DNA from: Saprospiraceae bacterium | Lineage (GTDB): Bacteria > Bacteroidota > Bacteroidia > Chitinophagales > Saprospiraceae | NCBI GenBank assembly: GCA_020628645.1 | Contig: JAHDES010000003.1 | Location: forward strand, 1 to 64,000 | Reading direction: 5' to 3' | DNA: 64,000 bases | Shown: in pieces, positions 17,064-26,526 of the stretch | How the letters are laid out: every line of letters begins with the position of its first letter | How positions within the stretch are numbered: position 1 is the stretch's first letter | The notes under the pieces: model-generated | What the model was told of the DNA's origin: nothing | What the model saw: the letters and a program-made list of their open reading frames with translations, nothing else | Database searches by the model: none | Translations under genes and position numbers: made by a program

Positions 17064-17241
17064 CAAAACAACTGCTCAAAATAAGCTACTCTCAACGAAC
17101 ACTTACCCTTAAAATACTAACAATCAACTGATTTTATCTTTTATTTCTTAAATATGCAAAGAATAGAAGCGCACAATTCCCTTTTTGAATTCCCTCTTTA
17201 ATAAATTTGAAATTCAAAACTTAAAATTAAAATCCCAACGT

Positions 17242-17964
17242 ATGAAAAAGTTATTCTTTTCTTTCCTCATCACCTGTATGAGTTGTTCTCTTTTTGCAAA
17301 TGAATATGTCCTACAATTGGCTGCTTTTGATCGTACCGTAGATCAATCTTATTTTGAAGGCATCCAAAACGTTCAAGTATTTAAAGATTATAATGGCTTT
17401 TATGTATATTATATAGATGGCTTTTCTGATAAAACAACTATCGAAAATCAATTAGCGGAATATAAATCCATGGGCTTTAATGCTATTGTGGGCAATATGA
17501 CACAATGGCTTCAATGCAAAGAAAAATGTGGAAAAGTAAGCACTCAATATTATGATGAGGTGATTACTCCTGTCGAAACGTATGATGTAACAACGACAGA
17601 AAAAACCTATGTGCCTAAAGAGAAATACGATTATGAGCGTGTACGAACGGTCCTTTTAGATAATGATAATTATTCGTTAGAAATACAAGGACAACAAATG
17701 ACGGCGTATGAATTACGCTGTTATTTAAATTTAAGAGGAGTATCTAACTGCCGTATTTCATTTGCTTATGATGGAAATGGAAATATGCTGAAATCAACAG
17801 AAGGATTAGTGGAAGTACGTATCTATGATGAAGCAAGAATGACCTTAGATGTGGAACAAGAATTTAAGAAAATAATCAATCGTTCTAATTCAATTAAGTA
17901 TTCAACAAAGGCAACACCTGCCCCTAGTCAAATCCTAGCATCAGGCGTACAATCGGAACAATAG
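17242..17964 (+). CDS. Exported SPOR-like domain protein
   Basis: Secreted or periplasmic protein of 240 residues. I start it at the ATG at 17242, which puts a good signal peptide (MKKLFFSFLITCMSCSLFAN) at the front; an in-frame start at 17185 would bury that signal. Residues of about 22-85 (YVLQLAAFDRTVDQSYFEG ... FYVYYIDGFSDKTTIENQLAEYKSMGF) look like a SPOR-type fold, a domain that binds denuded peptidoglycan. The C-terminal half matches nothing I recognise. It lies alone between a palindrome-bearing upstream region and a strong terminator. Confidence 0.68.
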   Translation: MKKLFFSFLITCMSCSLFANEYVLQLAAFDRTVDQSYFEGIQNVQVFKDYNGFYVYYIDGFSDKTTIENQLAEYKSMGFNAIVGNMTQWLQCKEKCGKVSTQYYDEVITPVETYDVTTTEKTYVPKEKYDYERVRTVLLDNDNYSLEIQGQQMTAYELRCYLNLRGVSNCRISFAYDGNGNMLKSTEGLVEVRIYDEARMTLDVEQEFKKIINRSNSIKYSTKATPAPSQILASGVQSEQ

Positions 17965-17982
17965 ACAAACTTAAAAAAGCTA

Positions 17983-18025
17983 TCAAAAAAGCCCATTTCA
18001 AATAATTTGAAATGGGCTTTTTTGA
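17983..18025. terminator. Bidirectional terminator
   Basis: TCAAAAAAGCCCATTTCAAA pairs with TTTGAAATGGGCTTTTTTGA around a three-base loop. A and T runs flank the GC core on both sides, and it sits between two converging genes. Confidence 0.9.
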
Positions 18026-18043
18026 TGTTAAAGATAACGAGAT

Positions 18044-18859
18044 TTAATTCCCTAAAATAAGGGGTAAGCCATCTCCATTTCCACCAACCACTACTACTTT
18101 AGAGTTGGGAGAATTTGCTAAATTAAGAGTCGCTTCAATTCCTTTATCGCGTAAAATTTTATCCGTCAAACTGGCATTTAGAATCTTATTCGCATCTGCC
18201 TTTGCTTGTGCTTCGATTACTTTTCGCTCTGCTTCTTTTCGTTCTTGATCGAGAATATACTCATACTTAAAGGCAGCTTGCTCCGCTTCAAGTTTTTCTT
18301 CGATGGCATTTTTTACTTTTGCAGGTAATTCTATATCTCGAATCAATACTGCCTTCAAATCAATAAAATTCTTTTTCAAGGTTTCTTCTAGATCCTTCTC
18401 AATCATCGTTTGTACTTCATCTCGTTTGGTGGAATACAATTCTTCTGGGCCAAATCGTCCAAAAATCTTACGAGCAGAGGAACGTATTTCAGGACGAACA
18501 AGTGATACAATATAATCTTCACCAAATTCTTCATGTAGATCACCAATTTTATCATATGAAGGATTGACACGAACGGTCATATCAATGGTAATATTCAAAC
18601 CATTATTGGATAAAACGGTCATTTTTTCATCCAACTGTTGCTCTCTTACACTATAACGATACATGGTATTCCAAGGAGCGATAACGTGAAAGCCAGGGCT
18701 ATAAATATTTTCTTTATCCAATCCTCCTCCAAAGCGTTCAAATAAGACGCCTCGATCTCCCGCATCAATGGTTAAAAAAATGCTATTGGATAATCCCACC
18801 AATACAATTAAAATAAAAAAGGCTAATGCTGCCAAAGGTATTAATCTATTCTGTTTCAT
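18044..18859 (-). CDS. Prohibitin-family (SPFH domain) membrane protein
   Basis: Inner-membrane scaffold protein of the prohibitin branch (271 residues). One N-terminal membrane helix (about residues 8-28) leads into the SPFH domain with VLFERFGGGLDKENIYSPGFHVIAPWNTMYRYSVREQ split across strands. A long charged coiled coil (AIEEKLEAEQAAFKYEYILDQERKEAERKVIEAQAKADA) follows. In other bacteria such proteins organise membrane microdomains or control membrane proteases such as FtsH. There is no protease neighbour here. The gene stands alone, converging on the SPOR-like gene. Confidence 0.88.
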   Translation of the reverse strand: MKQNRLIPLAALAFFILIVLVGLSNSIFLTIDAGDRGVLFERFGGGLDKENIYSPGFHVIAPWNTMYRYSVREQQLDEKMTVLSNNGLNITIDMTVRVNPSYDKIGDLHEEFGEDYIVSLVRPEIRSSARKIFGRFGPEELYSTKRDEVQTMIEKDLEETLKKNFIDLKAVLIRDIELPAKVKNAIEEKLEAEQAAFKYEYILDQERKEAERKVIEAQAKADANKILNASLTDKILRDKGIEATLNLANSPNSKVVVVGGNGDGLPLILGN

Positions 18860-19165
18860 GATTTTGTTATTAAAATATTCCTTTTTTGAAGGTTAAATTT
18901 GTTTTCTCCAAATGAAGTTTTCTATTCAGACACTAATAATACAAAATTTGGCGCACTAAGTTGGATTTTTTAGATAAAGTTGAAAAAATGAAGGCTTAAT
19001 TTCTTAAATAGATAGATATGGCATTGTCCGAGTTCAGACATTTATAAATAAAACCCCTTAAAATTAATAGTGAAACTGAAAGATTATGTCTGCCAGAATT
19101 TAGTTTCCTTCGCTTTAGCGATGTATTTTTGCAAACATATTTTTTTGGATAAAATAGATAGGAGG

Positions 19166-20650
19166 ATGTCAATCGTCGCTTATATTGTTGTAGCAGGATA
19201 TACTATCGCACTGACCTATATTACGGTTTATTGTGTTTTACAATTTCATTTGTTGTTTTATTATAAAAAACATCATTGGACAAATGATACTAATTCATTT
19301 CTACATGAAGAAAAAGATGAAAAACTTCCCTTTGTAACGATTCAATTACCCATTTTTAATGAAATGTATGTGGTGGATCGCTTGATTGACAATATTGCTG
19401 CATTTGATTATCCGAAAGATCGGTATGAAATTCATGTTCTAGATGATTCTACAGATGATACCCTTGAAATTTCTCGTAAAAAAGTAGAAGAATATAAAGC
19501 CAAAGGCTATCAAATAGAATTACTCCATCGTACCGATCGAACTGGGTTTAAAGCAGGTGCATTAAAAGAGGGAATGAAGCGAGCAAAAGGGGATTTTATT
19601 GCCATTTTTGATGCTGATTTTTTGCCAAGAAAAGATTTCCTTCGTACGACTATTCCTTATTTTGAAAATGAAAAAGTAGGGGTAGTACAAACGCGTTGGG
19701 AACATATCAATCAGGATTATTCTATGCTTACGCGTTTACAAGCTTTGCAATTGAATGTTCATTTTACAGTAGAGCAAACGGGGCGTAAAAGTGGTAATTG
19801 TTTATTGCAATTTAATGGAACTGCTGGTGTTTGGCGACGAGAAACGATTGAAAACTCAGGCGGATGGGAAGCCGATACCTTGACAGAAGATTTAGACTTA
19901 AGTTATCGGGCTCAGTTAAAAGGATGGGAAATTGTGTACTTAGAAAAATTTGGTTCTCCTGCTGAATTACCTGCTGAAATGAACGGCTTAAAATCACAGC
20001 AATTTCGCTGGATGAAGGGCGGCGCAGAAACGGCACGTAAAATGTTGCCAACGGTTTGGAGTTCTAATCTCAATTTTACCCAAAAGATGCATGCAACACT
20101 TCATTTGATGTCGAGTGCTATTTTTGTTTTTGTGTTTTTGGCAGGGGTATTTAGTGTGCCACTTTTATTTGCACTAAACACGCTAGGCTATGATACGCAA
20201 ATGTTTGCCTTATTTTTAGCAGGCTTGGTTTCGGTAGTAGCGATTTATTTTACAGCAAATGTGGATGCGGAATTAAAACCAGAAAAATACATCCGAAAGG
20301 TGTTTAAATTCATCTTTTTGTTTCCGATCTTTTTATCCTTGTCGATGGGACTGAGTTTACACAATACCATTGCTGTTTTGCAAGGCTATATTGGTAAAAA
20401 ATCACCTTTTGTACGTACACCCAAATTTAATATCCAAAACATCAAAGACAGTTTTAATAAACAGCATTATCTAGCCGTAAAGATTTCGTGGACGACCATT
20501 TTTGAAGGACTTTTAGCCGTGTATTTTTTATTTGGAATTGTGGCAGGCATCTATCTACAAAATATGTCTTTCATGTTTTTCCATACCTTATTGATGTTTG
20601 GCTACGGAACGATTTGTTATTATTCTATTCGCCATCTTCGGTTTAAATAA
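19166..20650 (+). CDS. Membrane-bound family 2 glycosyltransferase (cellulose-synthase-like)
   Basis: Processive-type inverting glycosyltransferase at the inner membrane. Visible catalytic signatures are VLDDSTDDT, the DxD in IFDADF, TLTEDLDLSYRA and QQFRWMKGG (the QxxRW motif). One N-terminal and about four C-terminal membrane helices are present. I place the start at the ATG at 19166, where homologs usually begin (MSIVAYIVVAGY); an in-frame GTG at 19070 would add 32 residues. AGGAGG directly abuts the ATG, which is too close for a normal ribosome site. It heads a same-strand run to 27059. The product is a polysaccharide or a glycolipid, unspecified. Confidence 0.88.
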   Translation: MSIVAYIVVAGYTIALTYITVYCVLQFHLLFYYKKHHWTNDTNSFLHEEKDEKLPFVTIQLPIFNEMYVVDRLIDNIAAFDYPKDRYEIHVLDDSTDDTLEISRKKVEEYKAKGYQIELLHRTDRTGFKAGALKEGMKRAKGDFIAIFDADFLPRKDFLRTTIPYFENEKVGVVQTRWEHINQDYSMLTRLQALQLNVHFTVEQTGRKSGNCLLQFNGTAGVWRRETIENSGGWEADTLTEDLDLSYRAQLKGWEIVYLEKFGSPAELPAEMNGLKSQQFRWMKGGAETARKMLPTVWSSNLNFTQKMHATLHLMSSAIFVFVFLAGVFSVPLLFALNTLGYDTQMFALFLAGLVSVVAIYFTANVDAELKPEKYIRKVFKFIFLFPIFLSLSMGLSLHNTIAVLQGYIGKKSPFVRTPKFNIQNIKDSFNKQHYLAVKISWTTIFEGLLAVYFLFGIVAGIYLQNMSFMFFHTLLMFGYGTICYYSIRHLRFK

Positions 20651-20712
20651 CTCAAAAAAGGAGACGACTTTGTGGGAGTGATGAAGTGTAGATTTAGGCG
20701 TTTCCTTTATTA

Positions 20713-20718
20713 AAGGAG
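20713..20718 (+). promoter_or_regulatory. Shine-Dalgarno site deciding a TTG start
   Basis: AAGGAG lies seven bases before the TTG at 20726. Clear ribosome sites are rare in this window, so this one supports the non-ATG start of the following membrane glycosyltransferase. Confidence 0.6.
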
Positions 20719-20725
20719 TAATCAT

Positions 20726-22084
20726 TTGAAAACAGCAATTCCTTTTTCATCTTCTAATTTCGCTTTGCTATTTATTGGCTTGACCTATATTTTAGGTTAC
20801 CAAGTGCAGCAAACGGATTTTTATCCTTTGATTATTGGATATGGGGTATTTTTTGGAGCTTATGTGTGGGTCTATCGGCAGATTTCAAGTATAAATGAGA
20901 TTCATTTTTTTATAGGAGTAGCGATTTTACTACGTTTGATCTTACTATTTTCATTTCCCAATTTATCCGATGATATTTATCGCTTTATTTGGGATGGGCG
21001 ACTTATCAATGCAGGCGTTAATCCCTTTACACACTTACCTTCTTATTATCTAACGGCAGATGCTCCAAGTATAAATGGCATTCATGAAGTCTTATTTACT
21101 CAACTCAATTCCCCCGAGTATTTTACAATTTATCCGCCTATTTGCCAGGCAGTTTTTGCGATCGCTACTTATCTATTTCCAGAAAATATATGGGCAAGTG
21201 CTTTCATAATGAAACTATTCCTTGTAAGCTGTGAGATAGGAAGCATTTTTTTAACCTTAAAATTAATAGGCATACATCAAGCAAAAGGAAATGCTACTCC
21301 TACAAAAGCGGTTTTATTGTATGCTTTAAATCCCCTAATTCTTTTAGAAATATCGGGCAATCTCCACTTTGAGGGAGCAATGATTTTCTTTTTATTAGCG
21401 GCTTATTTTTTGTTAGAAAAAGCTTCAAGTACTGAAAAAAAAGGATTTTTTATTCTATCCTCAATTTGTTTTGCTTTATCGGTGGCAAGTAAATTATTAC
21501 CTTTGATGTTTTTACCTTTTCTAATTCGATACTTAGGTTGGAAACGGAGTTTTCTATATTATTTAATTGTTGGAGTAAGTTTATTGCTTTTGTTTTTTCC
21601 ATTAATAAATGGCGTATTCATCGCTAATTTTGGAGATAGTTTAGATTTATATTTTCGGCGTTTTGAGTTCAATGCTAGTTTATATTATGTTGCAAGATGG
21701 ATTGGATTTCAATTCGTAGGTTATAATCTCATTGCGAAAATTGGGCCTTTCTTTGCCCTACTGACGTTGGTCAGTATTCTTACCATCACTTACAAAGGAA
21801 AATCATTTAGTTGGCAACGCCTTCCCCTCTTTTTCCTAGCTGCTATAATGATTTATTTATTGGGTACTACTACGGTACACCCTTGGTATGTGAGTTTGCC
21901 GATTGTCTTTTGTGTTTTTACACGATTTCGATTTCCGATTGTTTGGTCGGCTCTCATTTTTCTGACCTATATTAATTATAGTTATGTAGAATATTATAAT
22001 AATTTGTGGGTGGTGGCGTTGGAATATCTTCTTTTAGCCGTTTATTTTAGTTGGGAATGGAAAAAACTAAGAGTAAATAATTAA
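20726..22084 (+). CDS. Multi-spanning GT-C type glycosyltransferase (GT87/DUF2029-like)
   Basis: Polyprenyl-phosphate-sugar-dependent transferase of 452 residues with about ten to twelve hydrophobic helices. The first outer loop has the family signature SDDIYRFIWDGRLINAGVNPF, and further on YPPICQAVFA. The aspartate pair is the likely catalytic site. Such enzymes move mannose or a similar sugar from a lipid carrier on the outer face of the membrane. The TTG start is backed by an AAGGAG seven bases upstream. It follows the GT2 gene by 75 bp and probably builds the same envelope glycan. Confidence 0.75.
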   Translation: MKTAIPFSSSNFALLFIGLTYILGYQVQQTDFYPLIIGYGVFFGAYVWVYRQISSINEIHFFIGVAILLRLILLFSFPNLSDDIYRFIWDGRLINAGVNPFTHLPSYYLTADAPSINGIHEVLFTQLNSPEYFTIYPPICQAVFAIATYLFPENIWASAFIMKLFLVSCEIGSIFLTLKLIGIHQAKGNATPTKAVLLYALNPLILLEISGNLHFEGAMIFFLLAAYFLLEKASSTEKKGFFILSSICFALSVASKLLPLMFLPFLIRYLGWKRSFLYYLIVGVSLLLLFFPLINGVFIANFGDSLDLYFRRFEFNASLYYVARWIGFQFVGYNLIAKIGPFFALLTLVSILTITYKGKSFSWQRLPLFFLAAIMIYLLGTTTVHPWYVSLPIVFCVFTRFRFPIVWSALIFLTYINYSYVEYYNNLWVVALEYLLLAVYFSWEWKKLRVNN

Positions 22085-22247
22085 AAATGTACCTGTGAAA
22101 ATCCTTTAAATCTGTGTTTTAAATATTATCACTTAAAAAATTCCCTTTCTTTTTTTGAACCCTTTCCAAAAACTGGTTTATAAAGAGGCGTACTACTACA
22201 AAAAAACTATATTTTCCATCATTGTAGCACTTTTAAAAATTAGTCTT

Positions 22248-24137
22248 ATGAATAAGTGGATTTACATTCTACTCTTATTTTCTTTCAATAATCTTTTTGG
22301 AAATAATCCTGAACCAATCTATCATTTGAGTCAAGTGCTTTATTCCGTAGAGTATTACCAAGAACAAGCGGATTTATGGGAAGCGATCACCCTTGAATCA
22401 CCTCAAAATGAAGAGGCATGGTACAATTATTATCTTGCGGCGAAGCATGTAACACGATTGAGTAAACGAACAGAAGCCTACGATTTAGAAGCCATTTTTT
22501 ATGCCCTTGAAAAAAGCATTCCCAATACTTATACCTATCACTACATGCGCTACAATCATTTTAATGGCGCAGATGAATATATTGAAGATGCAAAAAAAGC
22601 AAATGAAATAGATCCCAATCGCTATGATCCTTATCCAGGATTGATACGCTATTATGAAATGCGTCGCGAAACCCAAAAAGTGGCAGATTACTGTAAGGGT
22701 TGGATTGAAAGTGGTAAATACTCCTCTGGGGTTCTTGCTTGGAATTATAATGTATTAATGTCGGTAGAAGAAAATGCGATATTGGTAACAAATGGCGATA
22801 ATGATACTTATCCTTTGTGGCTACTCCAATATGTCAAAGGAATCCGTACAGATGTGCAAGTGATGAATATCCATCTCATGCAAGTAGAAAGCTATCGTAA
22901 TTTATTTTTTGAAGAACTCAATATTCCAGTTTATACGGATGATATTGCTTTTTCCAATGATCCTTATTTACGATTAAAAGAACATTTAGTAACACATACG
23001 AATCATCCTATTTATTTTGGGACGACGACTTCGCAAGATTTTCGAGAAGCTAATGGAAATGAATTGTATCCTGTAGGTTTAGCCTTGAAACATGCAAAAG
23101 CTCCTTTTGATAATATCGCTGTTTTACAACACAATTATGAACAACGCTTTTTGTTGGATTATTTAAAAATTGATTTGGAAAAAGATATTAGTTCTTCCAT
23201 TGTCAATCAACTTAATTTGAATTATCTACCGCCTTTTTTACTCTTACATCGCCACTATAAACAACAAGGGGAAGAAGAAAAAGCAGAAAACTTAAAGCTA
23301 TTTAGTGTACGAATTGCAGAAAAAGCGGATCAAAAAGAAATTATCAAGCCTTTTCTAGATGAAGAAAGCTTAGAAAATATGAAAACCACGACAACGCTTT
23401 CTATTAAAAAACTAGAACGTCAATTCCATCCTGTAAAAGGAAAACTTTATGCAAACGAAACGGAAATAACAAATGAAGCTTATGACATATTTTTGATTGA
23501 TTTATTACGTAATAAAGAATTTGAACTGCTAGATAAATGCAAAACACAAAAGACCGATTGGCGAAAAAAACTACCTGTAGAGGCACTTGGTATTGCAGAT
23601 AAAATTTTCTTTGAGAATGGTTTTCCTGATAACGAACGTATGCCCTTACAAAACATCAGCTATGAAGCAGCACAATTATATTGTCAGTGGCTGACGAGAG
23701 TGTATAATAATTCTATCTACAAAAAGAAAACATTTCAAGAGGTTGTTTTTCGCTTGCCTACAGAGGCTGAATGGGAGTATGCTGCTCGAGGAGGTCGTGC
23801 AGAAGCACCATATCCTTGGGGAGGATATTATTGTAGAAATGCAAAAGGTTGTTATCTCTCTAATTTTAATGTAACCGATGGGGTAACTTGGGAAAAATAT
23901 ACGGGTGATGCAAATGATGGGGGCTACTTTACAGTACCAGCAGTCTCTTATTTTCCAAATGATTATGGCTTATACGGTATGAGTGGCAATGTAGCTGAAA
24001 TGGTACATGAAAAGGGGCTTGCTAAAGGCGGAAGTTGGGAAGACACACCTGATAAATGTACCATCGGATCAAAGAAAAATTATGACAAGCCCAGTCCTGC
24101 CATCGGCTTTCGGGTGTTCATGGAAGTGATTCGCTGA
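22248..24137 (+). CDS. Exported fusion of TPR / TMEM260-tail-like region and SUMF1 domain
   Basis: A 629-residue exported protein joining two modules. After a signal peptide (MNKWIYILLLFSFNNLFGN) the first half is helical with TPR-like repeats. It then carries ILVTNGDNDTYPLWLLQYVKG and IRTDVQVMNI, a pattern I know from the soluble tail of Bacteroidota DUF2723 (TMEM260-like) O-mannosyltransferases. From about residue 400 a SUMF1/formylglycine-enzyme fold follows: RLPTEAEWEYAARGG, YPWGG, YGLYGMSGNVAEMV, KGGSWED and GFRVFMEV. The cysteine pair used by true formylglycine enzymes is not evident, so I infer a binding role. The ATG at 22248 is preferred over a TTG at 22155 because of the signal peptide. 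Confidence 0.78.
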   Translation: MNKWIYILLLFSFNNLFGNNPEPIYHLSQVLYSVEYYQEQADLWEAITLESPQNEEAWYNYYLAAKHVTRLSKRTEAYDLEAIFYALEKSIPNTYTYHYMRYNHFNGADEYIEDAKKANEIDPNRYDPYPGLIRYYEMRRETQKVADYCKGWIESGKYSSGVLAWNYNVLMSVEENAILVTNGDNDTYPLWLLQYVKGIRTDVQVMNIHLMQVESYRNLFFEELNIPVYTDDIAFSNDPYLRLKEHLVTHTNHPIYFGTTTSQDFREANGNELYPVGLALKHAKAPFDNIAVLQHNYEQRFLLDYLKIDLEKDISSSIVNQLNLNYLPPFLLLHRHYKQQGEEEKAENLKLFSVRIAEKADQKEIIKPFLDEESLENMKTTTTLSIKKLERQFHPVKGKLYANETEITNEAYDIFLIDLLRNKEFELLDKCKTQKTDWRKKLPVEALGIADKIFFENGFPDNERMPLQNISYEAAQLYCQWLTRVYNNSIYKKKTFQEVVFRLPTEAEWEYAARGGRAEAPYPWGGYYCRNAKGCYLSNFNVTDGVTWEKYTGDANDGGYFTVPAVSYFPNDYGLYGMSGNVAEMVHEKGLAKGGSWEDTPDKCTIGSKKNYDKPSPAIGFRVFMEVIR

Positions 24138-24206
24138 AAATAGGATTGTCGAATAAATTCGACGAGTAACCCTTACAGACAATAAAAATATTTAAAATTC
24201 AATCTG

Positions 24207-25034
24207 ATGAAAAAAATATTCTATCTCCTTGTTTTTATTATTAGTATGTTCTCTATTTCCGCTTTTCAACTTGTCGAAAAAGACATTTATAGATTCCCGG
24301 GTACGGTGAAAATTGTGGATAACTTCTATTTTGATGTGCATGAAATTTCTAATCTATCATGGAAAGAATATCTTTCTTGGATGGAAGAAAAAGAAGGAAA
24401 AGATTCGCCTTTTTATCAAGCAGCTTATCCTGATACTTTAGTTTGGATGAATAAGGAATATACTTATGGTGAACCATTTATGAATAATTATTTTCAACAT
24501 CCTGCTTATGACAATTATCCTTTAGTGGGCGTTAGTTATCAACAAGCCAATGATTATTGTGCTTGGCGTACCGAACGGGTAAAAGAAATGTTCAAAGCTA
24601 ATAAGGTGAAATTCAGTAAAAACTTTAAGTATCGTTTACCATCTGCTTTAGAATGGGATTTGATCGCAAGAGCAGAAATAAAAGAAGATAAATATCGAGA
24701 AGTGCGTCGTAGAAAGCGGAAAGAAAATTTTAGTCATTGGAATCTTTTCAATATGCGATCTAAAAGCAGAGATTTGGAGCGAAAAAATAATCCACATCTT
24801 GCTCAATTTGAATATTCTTCTAGTACAGCTCCTGTATCTTCTTACATTCCTAATACTTATGGCGTACATCATTTATATGGCAATGTAGCCGAAATGGTTG
24901 CTGAGGAAGGAATTGCGAAAGGAGGAAGCTTCATAGATTACTATGAGGAAATATACCCTTCAGGAAAAGATGCTAGTTATACCAAACCTACGCACTGGCT
25001 CGGTTTCCGTTGTGTTTGTGAAGTAATGGATTAA
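24207..25034 (+). CDS. Exported SUMF1-fold protein, tandem copy 1
   Basis: A 275-residue exported protein with a signal peptide (MKKIFYLLVFIISMFSISA) and one SUMF1-type domain: FPGTVKIVDNFYFDVHEISN, YPLVGVSYQQANDYCAWRTERV, RLPSALEWDLIARAE, YGNVAEMVAEEGIAKGGSF and HWLGFRCVCEV. This resembles the GldJ/GldK branch of non-enzymatic SUMF1 proteins, and no catalytic cysteine pair is seen in the KGGSF segment. A lysine/arginine-rich insertion (about residues 160-195) is its main difference from the next gene. It forms a tandem pair with that paralog, 25 bp downstream. Role unknown, probably envelope-associated. Confidence 0.8.
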   Translation: MKKIFYLLVFIISMFSISAFQLVEKDIYRFPGTVKIVDNFYFDVHEISNLSWKEYLSWMEEKEGKDSPFYQAAYPDTLVWMNKEYTYGEPFMNNYFQHPAYDNYPLVGVSYQQANDYCAWRTERVKEMFKANKVKFSKNFKYRLPSALEWDLIARAEIKEDKYREVRRRKRKENFSHWNLFNMRSKSRDLERKNNPHLAQFEYSSSTAPVSSYIPNTYGVHHLYGNVAEMVAEEGIAKGGSFIDYYEEIYPSGKDASYTKPTHWLGFRCVCEVMD

Positions 25035-25059
25035 TTAACATGGTAAAAAAATTATACAA

Positions 25060-25890
25060 ATGAAATCACCTTATTATAAACTTTCTGTTTTTCTCCTTTT
25101 TGTTATTGCCATATGTATGACATCTGCTTTTCAATTAGCTAAAAAAGATCCCTATCAATTTCCGGGCACAGTGAAAATAGTAGACAACTTCTATTTCGAT
25201 ATAAATGAAGTTTCCAATATTACTTGGAAAGAATACCTTTCTTGGATTGCTGAAAAGGAAGGAAAAGTTTCGTCTTTATACCAAGAAGCTTATCCTGACA
25301 CCCTTGTTTGGATGGATAATTTCTACGCTTACGGAGAACCTTTTATGAATAATTATTTTCGACATCCTGCTTATGACAATTATCCATTGGTTGGCATTAC
25401 TTATCAACAGGCTAAAAATTATTGTGCATGGCGTACCGAACGAGTTAAAGAAATGTTTGAAGCTAACAATATAAAATTCAATAAACCATTTGAATATCGC
25501 TTGCCCAAAGCCATAGAATGGGAATTAATCGCAAGAGGTGACTTTAATAAAAAAGAAAAAAGAAAAATGAACAAAATCAGGAAAAATAGTGTAGAAGGGA
25601 AATGGCTCAACTATAACTTAGCTTATCATAATTTAGATCAATCAACAGATAGTCTGGCACGCTATAATTATGCACGAATGACTGCACCAATTACTTCCTA
25701 TTTTCCCAACACATACGGTATATACCATTTGTATGGCAATGTAGCCGAAATGGTTGCTGAAGAAGGTGTTGCCAAAGGAGGGAGTTTTGTGGATTATTAT
25801 AAGGAAGTATATCCTTCTGGGAAGGATACGAACTATACAAAACCCACGCACTGGTTGGGCTTCCGTTGTGTCTGTGAAGTAATGGATTAA
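25060..25890 (+). CDS. Exported SUMF1-fold protein, tandem copy 2
   Basis: Paralog of the gene just upstream with the same length and domain order. Near-identical blocks include FPGTVKIVDNFYFD, YCAWRTERVKEMF, YGNVAEMVAEEG and THWLGFRCVCEVMD. It has its own signal peptide (ending CMTSAFQ). The variable part is again the middle (about residues 165-195), which is basic in both copies but different in sequence. It lies six bases before the sigma-factor gene, so sigma factor and SUMF1 proteins share a transcript. Confidence 0.8.
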   Translation: MKSPYYKLSVFLLFVIAICMTSAFQLAKKDPYQFPGTVKIVDNFYFDINEVSNITWKEYLSWIAEKEGKVSSLYQEAYPDTLVWMDNFYAYGEPFMNNYFRHPAYDNYPLVGITYQQAKNYCAWRTERVKEMFEANNIKFNKPFEYRLPKAIEWELIARGDFNKKEKRKMNKIRKNSVEGKWLNYNLAYHNLDQSTDSLARYNYARMTAPITSYFPNTYGIYHLYGNVAEMVAEEGVAKGGSFVDYYKEVYPSGKDTNYTKPTHWLGFRCVCEVMD

Positions 25891-25896
25891 AAATAA

Positions 25897-26526
25897 ATGG
25901 CATTATTTAAAAAATCATATCACCGTTTATCCGATGAGCAATTGATGCCCTTAATTGCTAAAGGAAGAGAACGTGCCTTTGAAGAGTTGTACAATCGTTA
26001 TCATCAGCGAATGTACAACTACTTTTATCGTATGCTTGCTCAAAAAACGGAATATGCCAATGATGCTACACAAGAGCTTTTTATCAAAGTTTTTCAAAAT
26101 GCGTATCGTTTTCAAACCGATAAAAAATGCAGTACGTGGCTTTATGCGATTGCCTCCAATCTTTGTAAAAATGAATACCGTCGATGGTCAAAACGACCTA
26201 TTCTTAGAGAATTAACACAAGAAGATGATCGTGGTATACAAGAACAATTTTCGGAAGGAAGTGATCAACTGCTTTTTCAAGAACACCTCCAACTAGCTTT
26301 AGATTCGCTTGAATATAAACATCGAAAATGCTTCATCTTGCGCTTTCAAGAAGAACGTTCCATTCGAGAAATCAGCGAAATCACCCAATGTCCAGAAGGA
26401 ACCATTAAATCGAGAATCCATTATTGTCTGAAAAAATTAGCCCCAAAATTAAAATTATTTGATCCCAATCAAAATGAGTTAGATTGGCAAGAAAGAGGAA
26501 CTACTCGAAAATCGAAGCAATTATGA
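25897..26526 (+). CDS. ECF-type RNA polymerase sigma factor
   Basis: Extracytoplasmic-function sigma factor of 209 residues. Region 2 covers about residues 25-95 (RAFEELYNRYHQRMYNYFYRML, DATQELFIKVFQNAYRF, STWLYAIASNLCKNEYRR). Region 4 is at about 132-180 (LEYKHRKCFILRF, REISEITQCPEGTIKSRIHYCLKKL). A C-terminal tail of about 30 residues follows. Its stop codon overlaps the next start as ATGA, so the following membrane protein is translationally coupled, as expected for a cognate anti-sigma factor. Its regulon probably includes the SUMF1 run it belongs to. Confidence 0.92.
   Translation: MALFKKSYHRLSDEQLMPLIAKGRERAFEELYNRYHQRMYNYFYRMLAQKTEYANDATQELFIKVFQNAYRFQTDKKCSTWLYAIASNLCKNEYRRWSKRPILRELTQEDDRGIQEQFSEGSDQLLFQEHLQLALDSLEYKHRKCFILRFQEERSIREISEITQCPEGTIKSRIHYCLKKLAPKLKLFDPNQNELDWQERGTTRKSKQL

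Noticed and set aside
22155-22247. N-terminal extension of the SUMF1 fusion from a TTG
   Set aside because: It would place the clear signal peptide 31 residues inside the protein.
24207-25890. Formylglycine-generating enzymes that activate sulfatases
   Set aside because: No sulfatase gene is near, and the catalytic cysteine pair is not seen. They fit better as non-enzymatic SUMF1-fold proteins.
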